This document shows positions 16,679 to 27,072 of a stretch of DNA of 64,000 nt, one piece after another. The stretch is from Pseudomonas sp. MWU16-30317 (lineage in GTDB: Bacteria > Pseudomonadota > Gammaproteobacteria > Pseudomonadales > Pseudomonadaceae). The first letter of the stretch is position 1. Each line of letters begins with the position of its first letter. The stretch spans positions 558,001 through 622,000 of the forward strand of contig NZ_JAIWJA010000001.1 in NCBI RefSeq assembly GCF_020515695.1, read 5' to 3'. The notes below the pieces were generated by a model that saw only the letters and a list, made by a program, of their open reading frames with translations, ran no database searches and was not told where the DNA came from. The translations under genes were made by a program, and so were the position numbers.

Positions 16679-17583
16679 ATAAAGCGCTTCGGGCAACTCT
16701 TGAAAGTGTTTTCCAGGTGTTCAAGCCAGGCCTTGACCGCTGGCATCATGCCGCGCCGATGCGGGTACGCCGCTTGCAGCCAGCCACCGGGCATCGACCA
16801 CTCGGGCAGCAGGCGGATAAGGGTGCCATCGTTGAGTTCGGCCTCACAATCCAGTGTAGGCAGCACGGTGACGCCCAGCCCGGCCAAAGTCGCGGCCTTG
16901 CGCACGGTAAAATCCTCGACGCCCAACCGGGCCTCCAGCACTAAATCGCGTTTGTTGCCGTTGGCATCGACCAGGCGCAGATGCACCTTGCGGTCGGGCT
17001 CCAGCGCGCCGAGCACGGGTACGTTGGCCAGGTCATCCGGGGTGTCGATGCGATGCTGCTGCAGCAAGCCCGGGCTTGCTACCAGAATGGTCTGCGCCTC
17101 GCGTAGCCGGCGGCTGATCAGGTGCGGGTCCTCGTCGCCGGACTCGCGCACGCGCAGGGCGACGTCGAAGCCTTCAGCGATCACATCGACACGCCGGTTG
17201 ACCAGCACCAGGTCCAATTGCACTAGCGGGTGCGCTGCGAGGAATTCGCTGACCACCGGCGGCAGGAATTGATGTGCAAGCCCCACCGGGCACGATACCC
17301 GCAAGCGTCCACGTGGCTCGCTGGATACGCTGGCGACCACCTCGTCGGCCATCTCGGCCTCGACCAGCATGGCCTGGCAGTGGTGCAGATACCGCTCGCC
17401 CACGCTGGTGAGTTGCAAATGCCGGGTGGTGCGCTGCAATAGACGCGCGTCGAGCCGTTCTTCGAGTTCGGCGATGCGCCGGGACAAGCGCGATTTGGGC
17501 ACACCGAGCAAGCGTCCAGCGGCCGCGAAGCCGCCGGCTTCCACCACTTTGGCGAAGTAATAAAGGTCGTTGAGATCTTGCAT
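16675..17583 (-). CDS. LysR-family transcriptional regulator, divergent from azoR
   Basis: This 302-residue protein has an N-terminal winged helix-turn-helix (MQDLNDLYYFAKVVEAGGFAA, then RLLGVPKSRLSRRIAELEERL) and a C-terminal LysR substrate-binding domain with the CrgA-like RGRLRVSCP start. ATG 17583 is preferred to a GTG 12 bp upstream because LysR proteins of this group begin MQDLNDL. It is transcribed away from the azoreductase gene across a 132-bp shared region, the classical arrangement of a LysR regulator and its target. In this group such regulators often respond to quinones or electrophiles, but the inducer is not visible. Its stop overlaps the start of the yjbR-like gene. Confidence 0.9.
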   Translation of the reverse strand: MQDLNDLYYFAKVVEAGGFAAAGRLLGVPKSRLSRRIAELEERLDARLLQRTTRHLQLTSVGERYLHHCQAMLVEAEMADEVVASVSSEPRGRLRVSCPVGLAHQFLPPVVSEFLAAHPLVQLDLVLVNRRVDVIAEGFDVALRVRESGDEDPHLISRRLREAQTILVASPGLLQQHRIDTPDDLANVPVLGALEPDRKVHLRLVDANGNKRDLVLEARLGVEDFTVRKAATLAGLGVTVLPTLDCEAELNDGTLIRLLPEWSMPGGWLQAAYPHRRGMMPAVKAWLEHLENTFKSCPKRFI

Positions 17584-17715
17584 CCGCTGGCTCACTGTCC
17601 TGTCAGTGGGACAATCTAACGTATTTTCGCTGACTATTCACATATTCCCAGTTTCCGTAGGATGGCCAACATTCTGATCGCCACTGGGCGCGATCCTTCT
17701 TCAAGGAGCATGACC

Positions 17716-18324
17716 ATGAAACTTCTGCACATCGATTCCAGCATCCTCGGCGACAACTCTGCGTCCCGCCCGCTGACCCGGGCTGTGGTCGAAGCTATCC
17801 AGGCCGTTAGCCCAGGCGCCCAGGTGACTTCTCGCGACCTGGCCACCGATGCACTGAGCCACTTCAGCGCTGCCACTCTGCTGGCTGTTGGCACTCCAGA
17901 GGAAAAACGTGACGCCGCCCAGCAGCACGAAGCCAAACTCAACGCCACTGCGCTGACCGAGTTCCTGGCTGCCGACACCGTGGTCATCGGTGCACCGATG
18001 TACAACTTCACCATCCCGACTCAGCTCAAGGCCTGGATCGACCGTATCTGCGTCGCCGGTCAGACTTTCCGTTACACCGAAGCCGGCCCTGAAGGCCTGT
18101 GCGGCGGCAAAAAAGTCATCGTCGTGTCCACCGCAGGCGGCATCCACGCCGGTCAAGCCAGCGGCGCTGCCCACGAAGACTACCTGAAGCTGCTGTTCGG
18201 CTTTATCGGCGTCACCGACATCCACTTCATCCGTGCCGAAGGTCTGGCCTATGGTGATGACGCGCGCGTCAAGGCGATCGCAGGTGCTCAGGCGCAGATC
18301 GCCGAGGAATTCGCTGCGGCGTAA
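17716..18324 (+). CDS. azoR: FMN-dependent NADH:quinone/azo oxidoreductase AzoR
   Basis: This 202-residue flavodoxin-fold enzyme has [17 protein letters not shown] at the N-terminus (FMN phosphate loop), [17 protein letters not shown] around residues 95-111, and STAGGIHAG further on. All are typical of AzoR. It reduces quinones and azo compounds with NADH in two-electron steps, protecting against electrophile stress. An ATG at 17710 lies only 1-2 nt from the AAGGAG site (17703-17708), so the ATG at 17716 is preferred. The divergent LysR gene is its likely regulator. A strong terminator follows at 18345-18380, so it is probably monocistronic. Confidence 0.93.
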   Translation: MKLLHIDSSILGDNSASRPLTRAVVEAIQAVSPGAQVTSRDLATDALSHFSAATLLAVGTPEEKRDAAQQHEAKLNATALTEFLAADTVVIGAPMYNFTIPTQLKAWIDRICVAGQTFRYTEAGPEGLCGGKKVIVVSTAGGIHAGQASGAAHEDYLKLLFGFIGVTDIHFIRAEGLAYGDDARVKAIAGAQAQIAEEFAAA

Positions 18325-18344
18325 GACTGCCAAGGTGATGTCAT

Positions 18345-18380
18345 GAGAAAGCCCGTCGGTGATGCCGACGGGCTTTTCTC
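18345..18380 (+). terminator. Rho-independent terminator after azoR
   Basis: GAGAAAGCCCGTCGG and CCGACGGGCTTTTCTC form a near-perfect hairpin with a TGATG loop, followed by a short T run. The A/T-rich stem ends could serve both directions. Confidence 0.85.
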
Positions 18381-18630
18381 GTTCAGCAATCATGGATTCT
18401 GACCACATTGTGCGGCCGCAAGCGCGCCTTGCAACGCCAGCCCCGCGTGACGGACAACCGGCTGTCGGCATTTGTCATTTCAAAAGAAAATAATCCTTCA
18501 TCCAAGGCAACTGGCCCACCTTGTGCTTTGTCATACACTCAAGGCGTCTGAACCGCACACCGAAATCGCTAAGCGTCCTGTCTATCAAGGCGCATGTGGC
18601 TTCGGGTCTGGCAAGGGAAGGGTGGATGTG

Positions 18631-19671
18631 ATGCGTGTTTGTGCATATGTGATCGTGGTGGCGTTGTTGAGCCTTGTTTCGGTGCAGGCCGAAGCTGTGC
18701 CTGCACCGCGAATGAACTGGAGCGTCGGCTACCACCGGCTGACCTTTACCGACCCGGTCGATCAGCAGCCAATGCACGCCTTTGCCTTCTATCCCTCGAC
18801 CGCCCCGGCACGCCCCAGCAAGCTCGACGGCTTTCAGGTCGATGCCAGCGAGGACACCACCTTCGCCATCGGTCGTTTCCCCTTGCTGGTGTTGTCTCAC
18901 GGCAATACGGGCACACCGCTGGCCTTGCATGATCTGATCACCTCCATGGTGCGCAAAGGCTTCGTAGTGGTAGCGGTGGTGCATCCGGGCGACAACAACC
19001 TCGACCACAGCCGCCTGGGCGCGCTTAGCAATCTGTACGGCCGGCCGATGCAGATCTCCGAGGCCATCACCGAGGCCCTTCAGGACCCGATGCTGTCGCC
19101 CTATATCAACCCGCAGGAGGTCGGTGTCATCGGCTACTCCGCGGGCGGCGAGACGGCGTTGATCCTGACTGGCGCTCGGCCGGAGCTGGATCGCCTGCGC
19201 AGATACTGCGTGGAGAAACCCGACGACGCCGATGCTTGCAAGACCCGTGGCGAACTGGTGGTCGATCGCGATGATCTGGCGCCCCACGCCGACCCTCGTG
19301 TTCATGCCTTGTTGCTGATGGCGCCGTTGAGCCTGATGTTCGGTCGCCAGACGTTGGCGAGTGTGACGGTGCCGACGCTCATCTACGCGGGCGACAACGA
19401 CAAGCTGGTGGCGTTCGACAAGAATGCCGGGGCGCTGGCGCGCAAGCTCACCAACAACCCCGACTACCGTCTGCTGCCCGGCGCTGGCCACTTTGTCTTC
19501 ATGGCGCCCTGCAGCGACGAGCAGAAGGCCTCGGCACCGGGCCTGTGCAACGACGCGGACGGGGTGGACCGTGTCGGCATCCATCACGATCTTATCGATC
19601 AGGCCGGGCACTTCTTCGCTGAAGCGCTGAGCAAACCGTCCCGCGCGGGCTTGCAGACCGCCGACCAATAA
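18631..19671 (+). CDS. Secreted alpha/beta-hydrolase (PAF-acetylhydrolase/dienelactone-hydrolase-like)
   Basis: This 346-residue protein has a signal peptide (MRVCAYVIVVALL then VQAEA). The mature alpha/beta-hydrolase carries FPLLVLSHGN (oxyanion strand), nucleophile elbow GYSAGG (about 168-173) and a late GAGHFVF that should supply the catalytic His. The sequence between resembles bacterial 'predicted dienelactone hydrolase' or PAF-acetylhydrolase-like lipases. It probably acts on esters in the periplasm; the substrate is unknown. ATG 18631 is chosen because AAGGGAAG lies 10 bp upstream and the signal peptide starts there; GTGs at 18622 and 18628 are alternatives. The 3' neighbour, an MFS gene, converges with it. 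Confidence 0.83.
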   Translation: MRVCAYVIVVALLSLVSVQAEAVPAPRMNWSVGYHRLTFTDPVDQQPMHAFAFYPSTAPARPSKLDGFQVDASEDTTFAIGRFPLLVLSHGNTGTPLALHDLITSMVRKGFVVVAVVHPGDNNLDHSRLGALSNLYGRPMQISEAITEALQDPMLSPYINPQEVGVIGYSAGGETALILTGARPELDRLRRYCVEKPDDADACKTRGELVVDRDDLAPHADPRVHALLLMAPLSLMFGRQTLASVTVPTLIYAGDNDKLVAFDKNAGALARKLTNNPDYRLLPGAGHFVFMAPCSDEQKASAPGLCNDADGVDRVGIHHDLIDQAGHFFAEALSKPSRAGLQTADQ

Positions 19672-19677
19672 GCGCCG

Positions 19678-20871
19678 TTATTCTTCACCGGCGCGGCGCC
19701 TGTAGAGCTGCGTCAGGCCCAGGCCTGCGAGCGCCAGCAGGGCTGCCGCAAAATAGATCGAGGCGTAGCCGAAACTCGCCGCCAAGCCGCCCATCAGTGG
19801 GCCCGCGATGGCCAGCGACAGGTCGAAGAACACCGCGAATGCGCCCAATCCAGCACCTCGGCTGGAGGGCGGTACCTGATGAATGGCTACCACGCCCAAG
19901 GCTGGATAGACCAGCGACAGGCCGAAGCCGGTGAGGCTGGCGCCGATCAGCGCGAACACCGGGTTGGGGGCCAGCCAGAGGAAGACCAAACCGACTACTT
20001 CGACGCTCATGCAGATGATCGATACGGTAAAGCCGCCGAGGTGATTGATTGCGTTGATGAATACCATGCGCGCGATCACGAAGCTGATACCGAACGCTGT
20101 CAGGCAATACGCCGCGCCCAGCCAATGCTGTTCCACGTAATAGAGGGTGATGAAGGTGGTCAGTGTGCCGTAGCCGATGGATGCCAGTGCGAGCATCGCG
20201 CCATAGGGGGCAACCCGAGCGAACGCTGACCAGAATGGCATGCGCTCGCCGCCGCGTACCACGGACAGCGACGGCTTGTTGCGGATCAGCCACAGCGCCA
20301 CGCCCGCGAGCACCATCAACACCACGCCCAACGCGTTGAAGCTCAAGGCGCCGACCAGTACCACGCCCAGCGGTGCACCTAGGGCGATGGCGCCATAGGA
20401 GGCGATGCCGCTCCAGGAAATCACCCGCGCCGAGTGCTCGGCTCCCACCTGATTGATGCCCCAACTGGTGGTGCCGACACCGATCAGCCCTTGCGAGGTG
20501 CCGAGGATGACCCGCGCCACCAGCAGAATGCCCAGGCTTACATCCGGGATGGATTGCACCAGGGTGGAAATCAGCGTCAGCAGCCCGGCGACGCCTATGC
20601 CGGCAAGGCCATAGACGATGGTGCGCTTGGTGCCCAGGCTGTCGGCCAGATGCCCGGCAACCGGACGGCTGAGCAGGGTGGCCAGATACTGGATGCCGAT
20701 GACGAGACCGGCAACGACCGCGCTAAAGCCCAACTGATCGTGGACATAGCCGGGCAGCACCGCGATCGGCAGGCCGATGCAGAAGAAGGCGATGAAGGTA
20801 TAGAAGACGATGGAAACGATCTGCAGAGTGATCGCACGGGTGTCGGCGGCGGGGGTTGTGGCGGCAGGCAT
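19678..20871 (-). CDS. MFS transporter, YfcJ/YhhS-like
   Basis: This 397-residue protein has twelve predicted membrane helices. The motif-A-like sequence GHLADSLGTKRTIVYG follows helix 2, and SRPVAGHLAD and GTTSWGINQVG agree with the YfcJ/YhhS arabinose-efflux-like subfamily of MFS exporters. Transport of sugars or drugs is only inferred for the family. ATG 20871 is preferred; the frame is open 22 codons further, but the extension is polar and atypical. The gene converges with the hydrolase (6 bp between stops). A REP-type palindrome lies upstream, between it and ybiT. Confidence 0.85.
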   Translation of the reverse strand: MPAATTPAADTRAITLQIVSIVFYTFIAFFCIGLPIAVLPGYVHDQLGFSAVVAGLVIGIQYLATLLSRPVAGHLADSLGTKRTIVYGLAGIGVAGLLTLISTLVQSIPDVSLGILLVARVILGTSQGLIGVGTTSWGINQVGAEHSARVISWSGIASYGAIALGAPLGVVLVGALSFNALGVVLMVLAGVALWLIRNKPSLSVVRGGERMPFWSAFARVAPYGAMLALASIGYGTLTTFITLYYVEQHWLGAAYCLTAFGISFVIARMVFINAINHLGGFTVSIICMSVEVVGLVFLWLAPNPVFALIGASLTGFGLSLVYPALGVVAIHQVPPSSRGAGLGAFAVFFDLSLAIAGPLMGGLAASFGYASIYFAAALLALAGLGLTQLYRRRAGEE

Positions 20872-20951
20872 GGGCTCGATCGCGGTCAGCGGTAAGAGAG
20901 CCCCATCATGGCGTTGTCCGACAAGAAAGAAAAGCACCGCGTTGACGCATG

Positions 20952-21016
20952 CCCTGTGGGAGCGGGCCCTGCCTGCGAAGCGTTGAAAGCTTCGCGGGCA
21001 GAGCCCGCTCCCATGG
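20952..21016. repeat. REP-type inverted repeat
   Basis: The arms gtgggagcgggccctgcctgcgaag and cttcgcgggcagagcccgctcccat pair around a short centre. This is a Pseudomonas REP doublet of the gtgggagcgggc class, placed between the ybiT stop and the upstream MFS start. Confidence 0.8.
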
Positions 21017-21034
21017 GATTTCAGGTATCAGACG

Positions 21035-22621
<1,587 letters not shown>

Positions 22622-22865
22622 AGGGCTTACCTATCAATAACGTAGAGAGCGCTGGGAGTGAAACTGAGCCCGCGTTGGGCCGATCTGCAATCTGTTCAGT
22701 TCGCTCCAGTCGGAGCATGAGCCCATTCAACGCGCAAAAGCCCACTGCAGCTGTATCTGCCGTGAGCTTTTTTATACCTGCGCGGGGTTGAAACCGGACA
22801 TTTCGGCTATTGTCGCACAGCTGAGGCGACAGGGGTATGGCAGGGGCGGTGCCAAACGCCAGGCA

Positions 22866-22976
22866 AAGAAAAGCCCGCGATGGGGCGCGGGCTGAAGGGA
22901 TCACACAAAGGAGTGACTTGAAGATGCGCCTGCGGGCGTGAACGAGTCGTGAAATGGATGTAGACAATTCGGAAAC
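22866..22976. repeat. Tandem 110-bp element, copy A
   Basis: About 90 percent identical to copy B at 23003-23112. It contains a hairpin AGCCCGCG-N6-CGCGGGCT with an A-tract that makes it a minus-strand terminator, and the block gggatcacacaaaggagtgact. A 5-codon frame ATG-CGC-CTG-CGG-GCG-TGA lies at 22924-22941 and a conserved 3' block gaaatggatgtagacaa follows. No protein family was recognised. Confidence 0.8.
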
Positions 22977-23002
22977 ATCGACTGTTGACAAATCGCACGC
23001 AA

Positions 23003-23112
23003 GAAAAAGCCCGCGATGGGGCGCGGGCTAAAGGGATCACACAAAGGAGTGACTTAAAGATGCGCCTGAAGGCGTGAACGTGGCGTGAAATGGATGTAGA
23101 CAAATCGGAACA
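23003..23112. repeat. Tandem 110-bp element, copy B
   Basis: The second copy of the element, 26 bp from copy A. The terminator hairpin (23007-23030) and the aaaggagtgact block are unchanged. The mini-frame reads MRLKA (23060-23077) instead of MRLRA. The element sits 77 bp past the autotransporter stop, so on the minus strand it terminates that transcript. Confidence 0.8.
23007..23033 (-). terminator. Rho-independent terminator downstream of the autotransporter (in copy B)
   Basis: On the minus strand AGCCCGCGCCCCATCGCGGGCTTTTTC forms an 8-bp GC-rich stem followed by a T5 run. An identical stem in copy A (about 22869-22893) gives a second, backup terminator ahead of ybiT. Confidence 0.8.
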
Positions 23113-23144
23113 GGCGACCTTTCGTCGCGCTCTTCACCGCTCTG

Positions 23145-23192
23145 TTGATCACGCTATTGATCGCGCGGTTGATCGCGCGGTTGATCGCCTAC
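23145..23192. repeat. Four 12-bp tandem repeats at the end of the autotransporter gene
   Basis: Four 12-bp units, each beginning ttgatc; the middle two are identical (ttgatcgcgcgg). The array starts at the autotransporter stop codon. In the gene's own frame the units after the stop would read as repeated AINR. Confidence 0.75.
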
Positions 23193-25675
23193 CAGGAGAT
23201 CCGCAATCCCAAGGTGCCTTGCAGGGATTGCTCGGCCACGCTGTCGAGATTGCGGCTGTAACCGGCGCTCAAATAGACCTGCGTGCGGCTGTTCAGGCGC
23301 GCCGCGACACCGCCGCCCAGGTCCAGCGTGGTGCTGCGCTGGCGGGTGTGCAGGGTTTCGGCGTGGTCATAGGTGACGCCGTCGTCGCCACCCGAGGTGC
23401 GCCACAGGTCGGTACGTAGATAAGGCTGCATCGGTACGCCGCGGATCTGATAGTCGCCCAGCAGCCGTGCACCGAGGCGACCGCGCCACGTGGTCGGGTT
23501 ATCGAAGCCCACCTTGGCGACTGCGTCATGGCTGGCGTCAAGGTCGACGCGTTGCGCGACCAGTTGCGCTTGTGGCTCGACCCGCCAGTGATCGCTGATG
23601 CGCAGGGGATAGCCGACTTCGGCGGACGCACTCACCCCATGGCCGTCCAGATTCAGGGTCAGGCCACGCTCTGAGCGGCTGCGACCATCATAGCGAGTGC
23701 CCATCAGCACCAGATCCAGATATTGCTCCTGGGGGCCGATCAGGCTCCAATAGGCCCCCAGGCTGTCCCCATCCAGACGCAACCGCCCAGCGTGGGTGTT
23801 ATCGAAGCCCAAGGCAAAGCCTTTGACGTCGCCGCTCATGTGCGCATGGCTGACGAACACCCCGGCGCGCTGCCAATAGCCATCGTCATTCAAATGGGCA
23901 TACAGGTCGTGGCCCACCTGATAGCCATCGATGCTGGCGTTCAGGCTCGGCGCCGCGTCGCCGGCCCAGCTCTGACGCAGGCTGTTGCCGAACACCCGGG
24001 CCCAGCCGGCAGGAACCCATCCAGCCTCGTGCAACAGGCGCTGGCTGCCCTGGCGCTCGTGGAAAGTCCCCAGGCTGGTTTGTGCCAGCAGCGCCGCGGC
24101 AGGAGGGATGACGCTGTACAGCGGCACCTCGACGCGATAGAGAGCGATGCTTTGGCCAGCGGCGGCCGCCGGCAAGGCGGGGGTGCCGACGGCCGCGATC
24201 GGCGCACTTTGCGCCACGGGCTCGGCAGGTGTCGAGGGGTCAGCCGAATCGCCAGGCGTGCTCGGCGTGCTCGGCGTCGCCGCCACCGGCAGGGCCACCA
24301 CGCTGGAGCGCAAGTACCAGCTGTTCTCGCTGCCGGCCGTGATGCCGCCCTTGAACAGATAGTATTGATACGCGCCGGCGGACACCGCGCTGGCCAGGGA
24401 AAAGGCACCGTTGCTGCTGCTTGCACCGTTATTGGCCTCGACCACCTGGATGCCGTTGGCGGTAGTCAGGGCACCGGTGCCATTAAGGTTGACCACGCTA
24501 ATTGCCGTGCTGCCGCTCAATGTTCCTTGGGACACCACCAGTCGGTCGGACGCGGCACCGTCGCCCGCGAGTACGCTTTGCAACCGTAATTGGCCATTGC
24601 TGCCGACATAGTTGCCAACGATAGTCAAGCGATCGTCGGCGCGGCTGCCGCTGGTGGTCAGGTCGATAAGCCCGGCGTTATCGACGCTGACGTTCTGACC
24701 CGCGGTAAACGGAGCGACGCCGCCCTGGCTGGAGCTCAATACGCTGGTGCTGTCGATCCCAAGGTTGCCGGTGCCAGTGCCACTGTCGCCCAGCACCAGT
24801 CGGTCATCCAGGTCCAGGGTCGAGCCGTTGTCGAGGTTGACCTGCTCGAAATTGCTGTAGCGCGCACCGGAGCGGCTGGTGGTGCGATCAAAGGTCAGGG
24901 TGTCGATGCCCGTGCTGCCGTCGATCCCCGCGCTGCTAGCCAGCAGGCTCTCGGTGAGGCCGCTGAGCAGCACGCTGTCGGTGCCGTCGCCCATTTGAAT
25001 GGTGCCGGCGATGGTGCCGCCGTCACGCCAAATGAAGCGGTCGTCGCCAAAGCTCATCAGGATGTTGCCGCCCACGCTACCGCCGCTCACGGTGACCACG
25101 TCATTGCCACCGCTGACGCTGATATTGCCGCCGATACTGCCGCCGCTGACGGTGACGGTATCGAGCCCGAAACCGGTCACCAGGTTACCGATGATGCGTC
25201 CCCCGGACAGATCGAAGACGTTGTTGTCGAGTTTCATGTCGACACGGCCGATAGTGCCGCCGCTCATGGCAGCCACATCGCCATCTTCGAAGGCACCGAC
25301 GATGGTGCCGCCGGTCATGCGGAAGGTGTCGCGGCCGTCGCCTTGAGCCAGCGACGCGATCCGGCCACCGGTCATGATGAAGTCGTCGATATCAGCCCCC
25401 TGGCTGACGGCGCCGCCGATGGTGCCGGAGCCGATACTGATCTGGTCGGCGCCAGCGCCGAAGGTCACCGCGCCGGTGATGGTCCCGCTGCCCCCTGCGG
25501 GCAGGGTCAGCCGGTTGTTGCCCTGCAGGTCGGTGAGGCTGGGCGCGGTGCCGCTGTCGCACACGTAAGCGTCATCGCCAAGGGTAGGAGAGAAGCTGCA
25601 GGCGCCGTAGGCGGCCTGGGTCAACACTGCCAATGAGGTCAGGGTCGCCAAACCTGAAACTTTCAATACACGCAT
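23189..25675 (-). CDS. Type V autotransporter (passenger beta-helix and outer-membrane beta-barrel)
   Basis: This 828-residue protein has a signal peptide (about 1-25, ending AAYGA). The passenger (about 60-240) is built of short Gly-rich repeats of the type SGGSIGGNI and TGGTIVGAF, predicted to form a beta-helix. A second passenger part and a Pro/Thr/Ser linker (ATPSTPSTPGDSADPSTP) follow. The C-terminal barrel (about the last 270 residues) finishes LRISW, with the usual terminal aromatic residue. It should be secreted across and displayed on the outer membrane, with adhesion or biofilm the usual role. No protease or lipase motif was seen. ATG 25675 follows an AAGGAAGG site; a TTG 21 bp upstream is rejected. 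Two terminator-bearing repeats lie downstream. Confidence 0.92.
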   Translation of the reverse strand: MRVLKVSGLATLTSLAVLTQAAYGACSFSPTLGDDAYVCDSGTAPSLTDLQGNNRLTLPAGGSGTITGAVTFGAGADQISIGSGTIGGAVSQGADIDDFIMTGGRIASLAQGDGRDTFRMTGGTIVGAFEDGDVAAMSGGTIGRVDMKLDNNVFDLSGGRIIGNLVTGFGLDTVTVSGGSIGGNISVSGGNDVVTVSGGSVGGNILMSFGDDRFIWRDGGTIAGTIQMGDGTDSVLLSGLTESLLASSAGIDGSTGIDTLTFDRTTSRSGARYSNFEQVNLDNGSTLDLDDRLVLGDSGTGTGNLGIDSTSVLSSSQGGVAPFTAGQNVSVDNAGLIDLTTSGSRADDRLTIVGNYVGSNGQLRLQSVLAGDGAASDRLVVSQGTLSGSTAISVVNLNGTGALTTANGIQVVEANNGASSSNGAFSLASAVSAGAYQYYLFKGGITAGSENSWYLRSSVVALPVAATPSTPSTPGDSADPSTPAEPVAQSAPIAAVGTPALPAAAAGQSIALYRVEVPLYSVIPPAAALLAQTSLGTFHERQGSQRLLHEAGWVPAGWARVFGNSLRQSWAGDAAPSLNASIDGYQVGHDLYAHLNDDGYWQRAGVFVSHAHMSGDVKGFALGFDNTHAGRLRLDGDSLGAYWSLIGPQEQYLDLVLMGTRYDGRSRSERGLTLNLDGHGVSASAEVGYPLRISDHWRVEPQAQLVAQRVDLDASHDAVAKVGFDNPTTWRGRLGARLLGDYQIRGVPMQPYLRTDLWRTSGGDDGVTYDHAETLHTRQRSTTLDLGGGVAARLNSRTQVYLSAGYSRNLDSVAEQSLQGTLGLRISW

Positions 25676-25759
25676 CCGCTCGCCTTCCTTGTTCAAAGTT
25701 GGGAGCGGTTCACTGCGAATAGACCGGCAGCTCCATACCCAGAGTTCTTGTCGTCCTCA

Positions 25760-25788
25760 GGTATAGGCGTACATCAATCCAGATACAA
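25760..25788 (-). promoter_or_regulatory. Probable sigma70 promoter of the autotransporter gene
   Basis: On the minus strand TTGTAT (25788-25783) and TATACC (25765-25760) are 17 bp apart. The predicted start near 25753 is about 78 nt before the ATG at 25675, leaving a leader with a strong ribosome site. Confidence 0.45.
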
Positions 25789-25811
25789 ACTAGTAGTTTT
25801 GTGAGCTTGAC

Positions 25812-26720
25812 TCAGGAGGCTTTTTTTGCTCTGCGGGTCGCCGGCTTCGCAGCCGGCGCGGCTTTGGTAGCACGCTTGCGCGGTGCGGCGGCTTTAGCGG
25901 GAGCTTTGTCCTTGGCCGCCTTGGTGGCGGGTTTGCCGCCCAGGCTGCGTTTGAGCAGCTCCGTGAGGTCGATGACATCTGCGGTTTGACGCGCGTCTTC
26001 GGGATCGCCGGTCTCGACGTCCTCGATCTTGCCGTCGCGAGCCTTCTTGTCGACCAGGGCCATGATCTTTTCTTCGAATTGATCGACGTAGTCCGCCGGC
26101 TGCCAGTCGCCGCTCATATCGTCCACCAGGCGTTGCGCCATGTCCAGCTCGCGCTTGCTGAGCTCGGCTTTTTTCACCGCATCGCCGAGCTCCAGCACCG
26201 CCAGCTCGCGCACTTCGGCAGGCCAGCGCAGTTTCACCAGTACCAAGGCATCATCCAGCGGCATGACCGCCGCCAGATATTGCCGGGTGTGCAGCACCAC
26301 TTGGGCCAGGGCGACCTTCTGGCTGCGGATCAGGGTTTCGCGCAGCAGCGCATAGACTTTCTCGCCACGCTTATCGGGCGCCAGGAAGTAGGGCGTATCG
26401 ATGTTTTGCAGCGGGATCTGGTCGCTGGCGACGAAGGAAAAGATCTCGATGGTCTGGGTCGAGACCGGGTGGGCTGAGCGAATTTCCTCTTCGCTGAGCA
26501 CGACGTACCGGCCTTTTTCGTATTGCACACCCTTGACGATGTCCTCCTTGTCCATCTCCTCGCCCGTGACCTTGTTGATGCGCTTGTAGCCGACCGGGTC
26601 CATGCTGCGTTTGTCGAGCCAGTCGAAATCGACGCCCTTGGAGGCCGTGGCCGATACCAGCGCCACGGGGATGTGTACCAGCCCGAAACTGATCGCGCCT
26701 TTCCAGATTGCCCGTGCCAT
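25812..26720 (-). CDS. ku: Ku protein, non-homologous end joining
   Basis: This 302-residue bacterial Ku has MARAIWKGAISFGLVHIPVAL at the N-terminus and the beta-barrel core to about 250. The last 45 residues are a Lys/Ala/Pro-rich, histone-tail-like extension. Ku forms a homodimeric ring on double-strand breaks and recruits the ligase LigD. The basic tail is known in this family to modulate DNA binding. ATG 26720 is the family start; the frame runs open for 43 codons upstream without similarity. No ligD was found in the window, so the partner must be encoded elsewhere. The gene stands alone, upstream of and parallel to the autotransporter. Confidence 0.95.
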   Translation of the reverse strand: MARAIWKGAISFGLVHIPVALVSATASKGVDFDWLDKRSMDPVGYKRINKVTGEEMDKEDIVKGVQYEKGRYVVLSEEEIRSAHPVSTQTIEIFSFVASDQIPLQNIDTPYFLAPDKRGEKVYALLRETLIRSQKVALAQVVLHTRQYLAAVMPLDDALVLVKLRWPAEVRELAVLELGDAVKKAELSKRELDMAQRLVDDMSGDWQPADYVDQFEEKIMALVDKKARDGKIEDVETGDPEDARQTADVIDLTELLKRSLGGKPATKAAKDKAPAKAAAPRKRATKAAPAAKPATRRAKKAS

Positions 26721-27072
26721 TGCCAATACCTTTCGCCAGAGTGGAAGTGATGAACAGGTGACATTCAGGTGCGGCCACAAGTTGCAGATGCTTCGCTTTG
26801 GCGCGCACGGCCATGCAAATTGCAGGGACGAAATTCGGCCATCGTGCAATGCGCATGCTGGCTTTTTAGCAAAGTCTCAAGTTTATGGCGCAACCCATTG
26901 ATATATATAGCGCAGATGAACGGTATTAGCGTAGGCATGGAACCTGCTGCTATACAGCAAGAGTCCACGGACGCGTTCATGTCGAACGAGCACTGGTGAC
27001 AGTTAGGCTGCGGTTTGCCGCCTCTGTTCCCCGCGGGTGCCACGGACTCTGAAATTACAAGGAGATGTCGCT
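26721..27072 (+). other. Divergent intergenic region between ku and the DUF1652 gene
   Basis: These 352 bp carry no convincing gene. The region holds an AT-rich patch around 26875-26910 with alternating TATATATA, a GCTG-N5-CAGC hairpin near 26946-26959 and a 7-bp inverted repeat AGAGTCC/GGACTCT (26960-26966 and 27044-27050). A direct repeat CCACGGAC overlaps the inverted-repeat arms. I cannot assign a promoter with confidence. Confidence 0.45.

Noticed and set aside
24590..25636. 348-codon plus-strand frame opposite the autotransporter passenger
   Set aside because: Its Ala/Asp/Gly repeats mirror the passenger repeats on the other strand; not a gene.
26960..27050. 7-bp inverted repeat AGAGTCC/GGACTCT as an attachment or transposon end
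   Set aside because: Too short, with no target duplication or mobile gene; probably chance.
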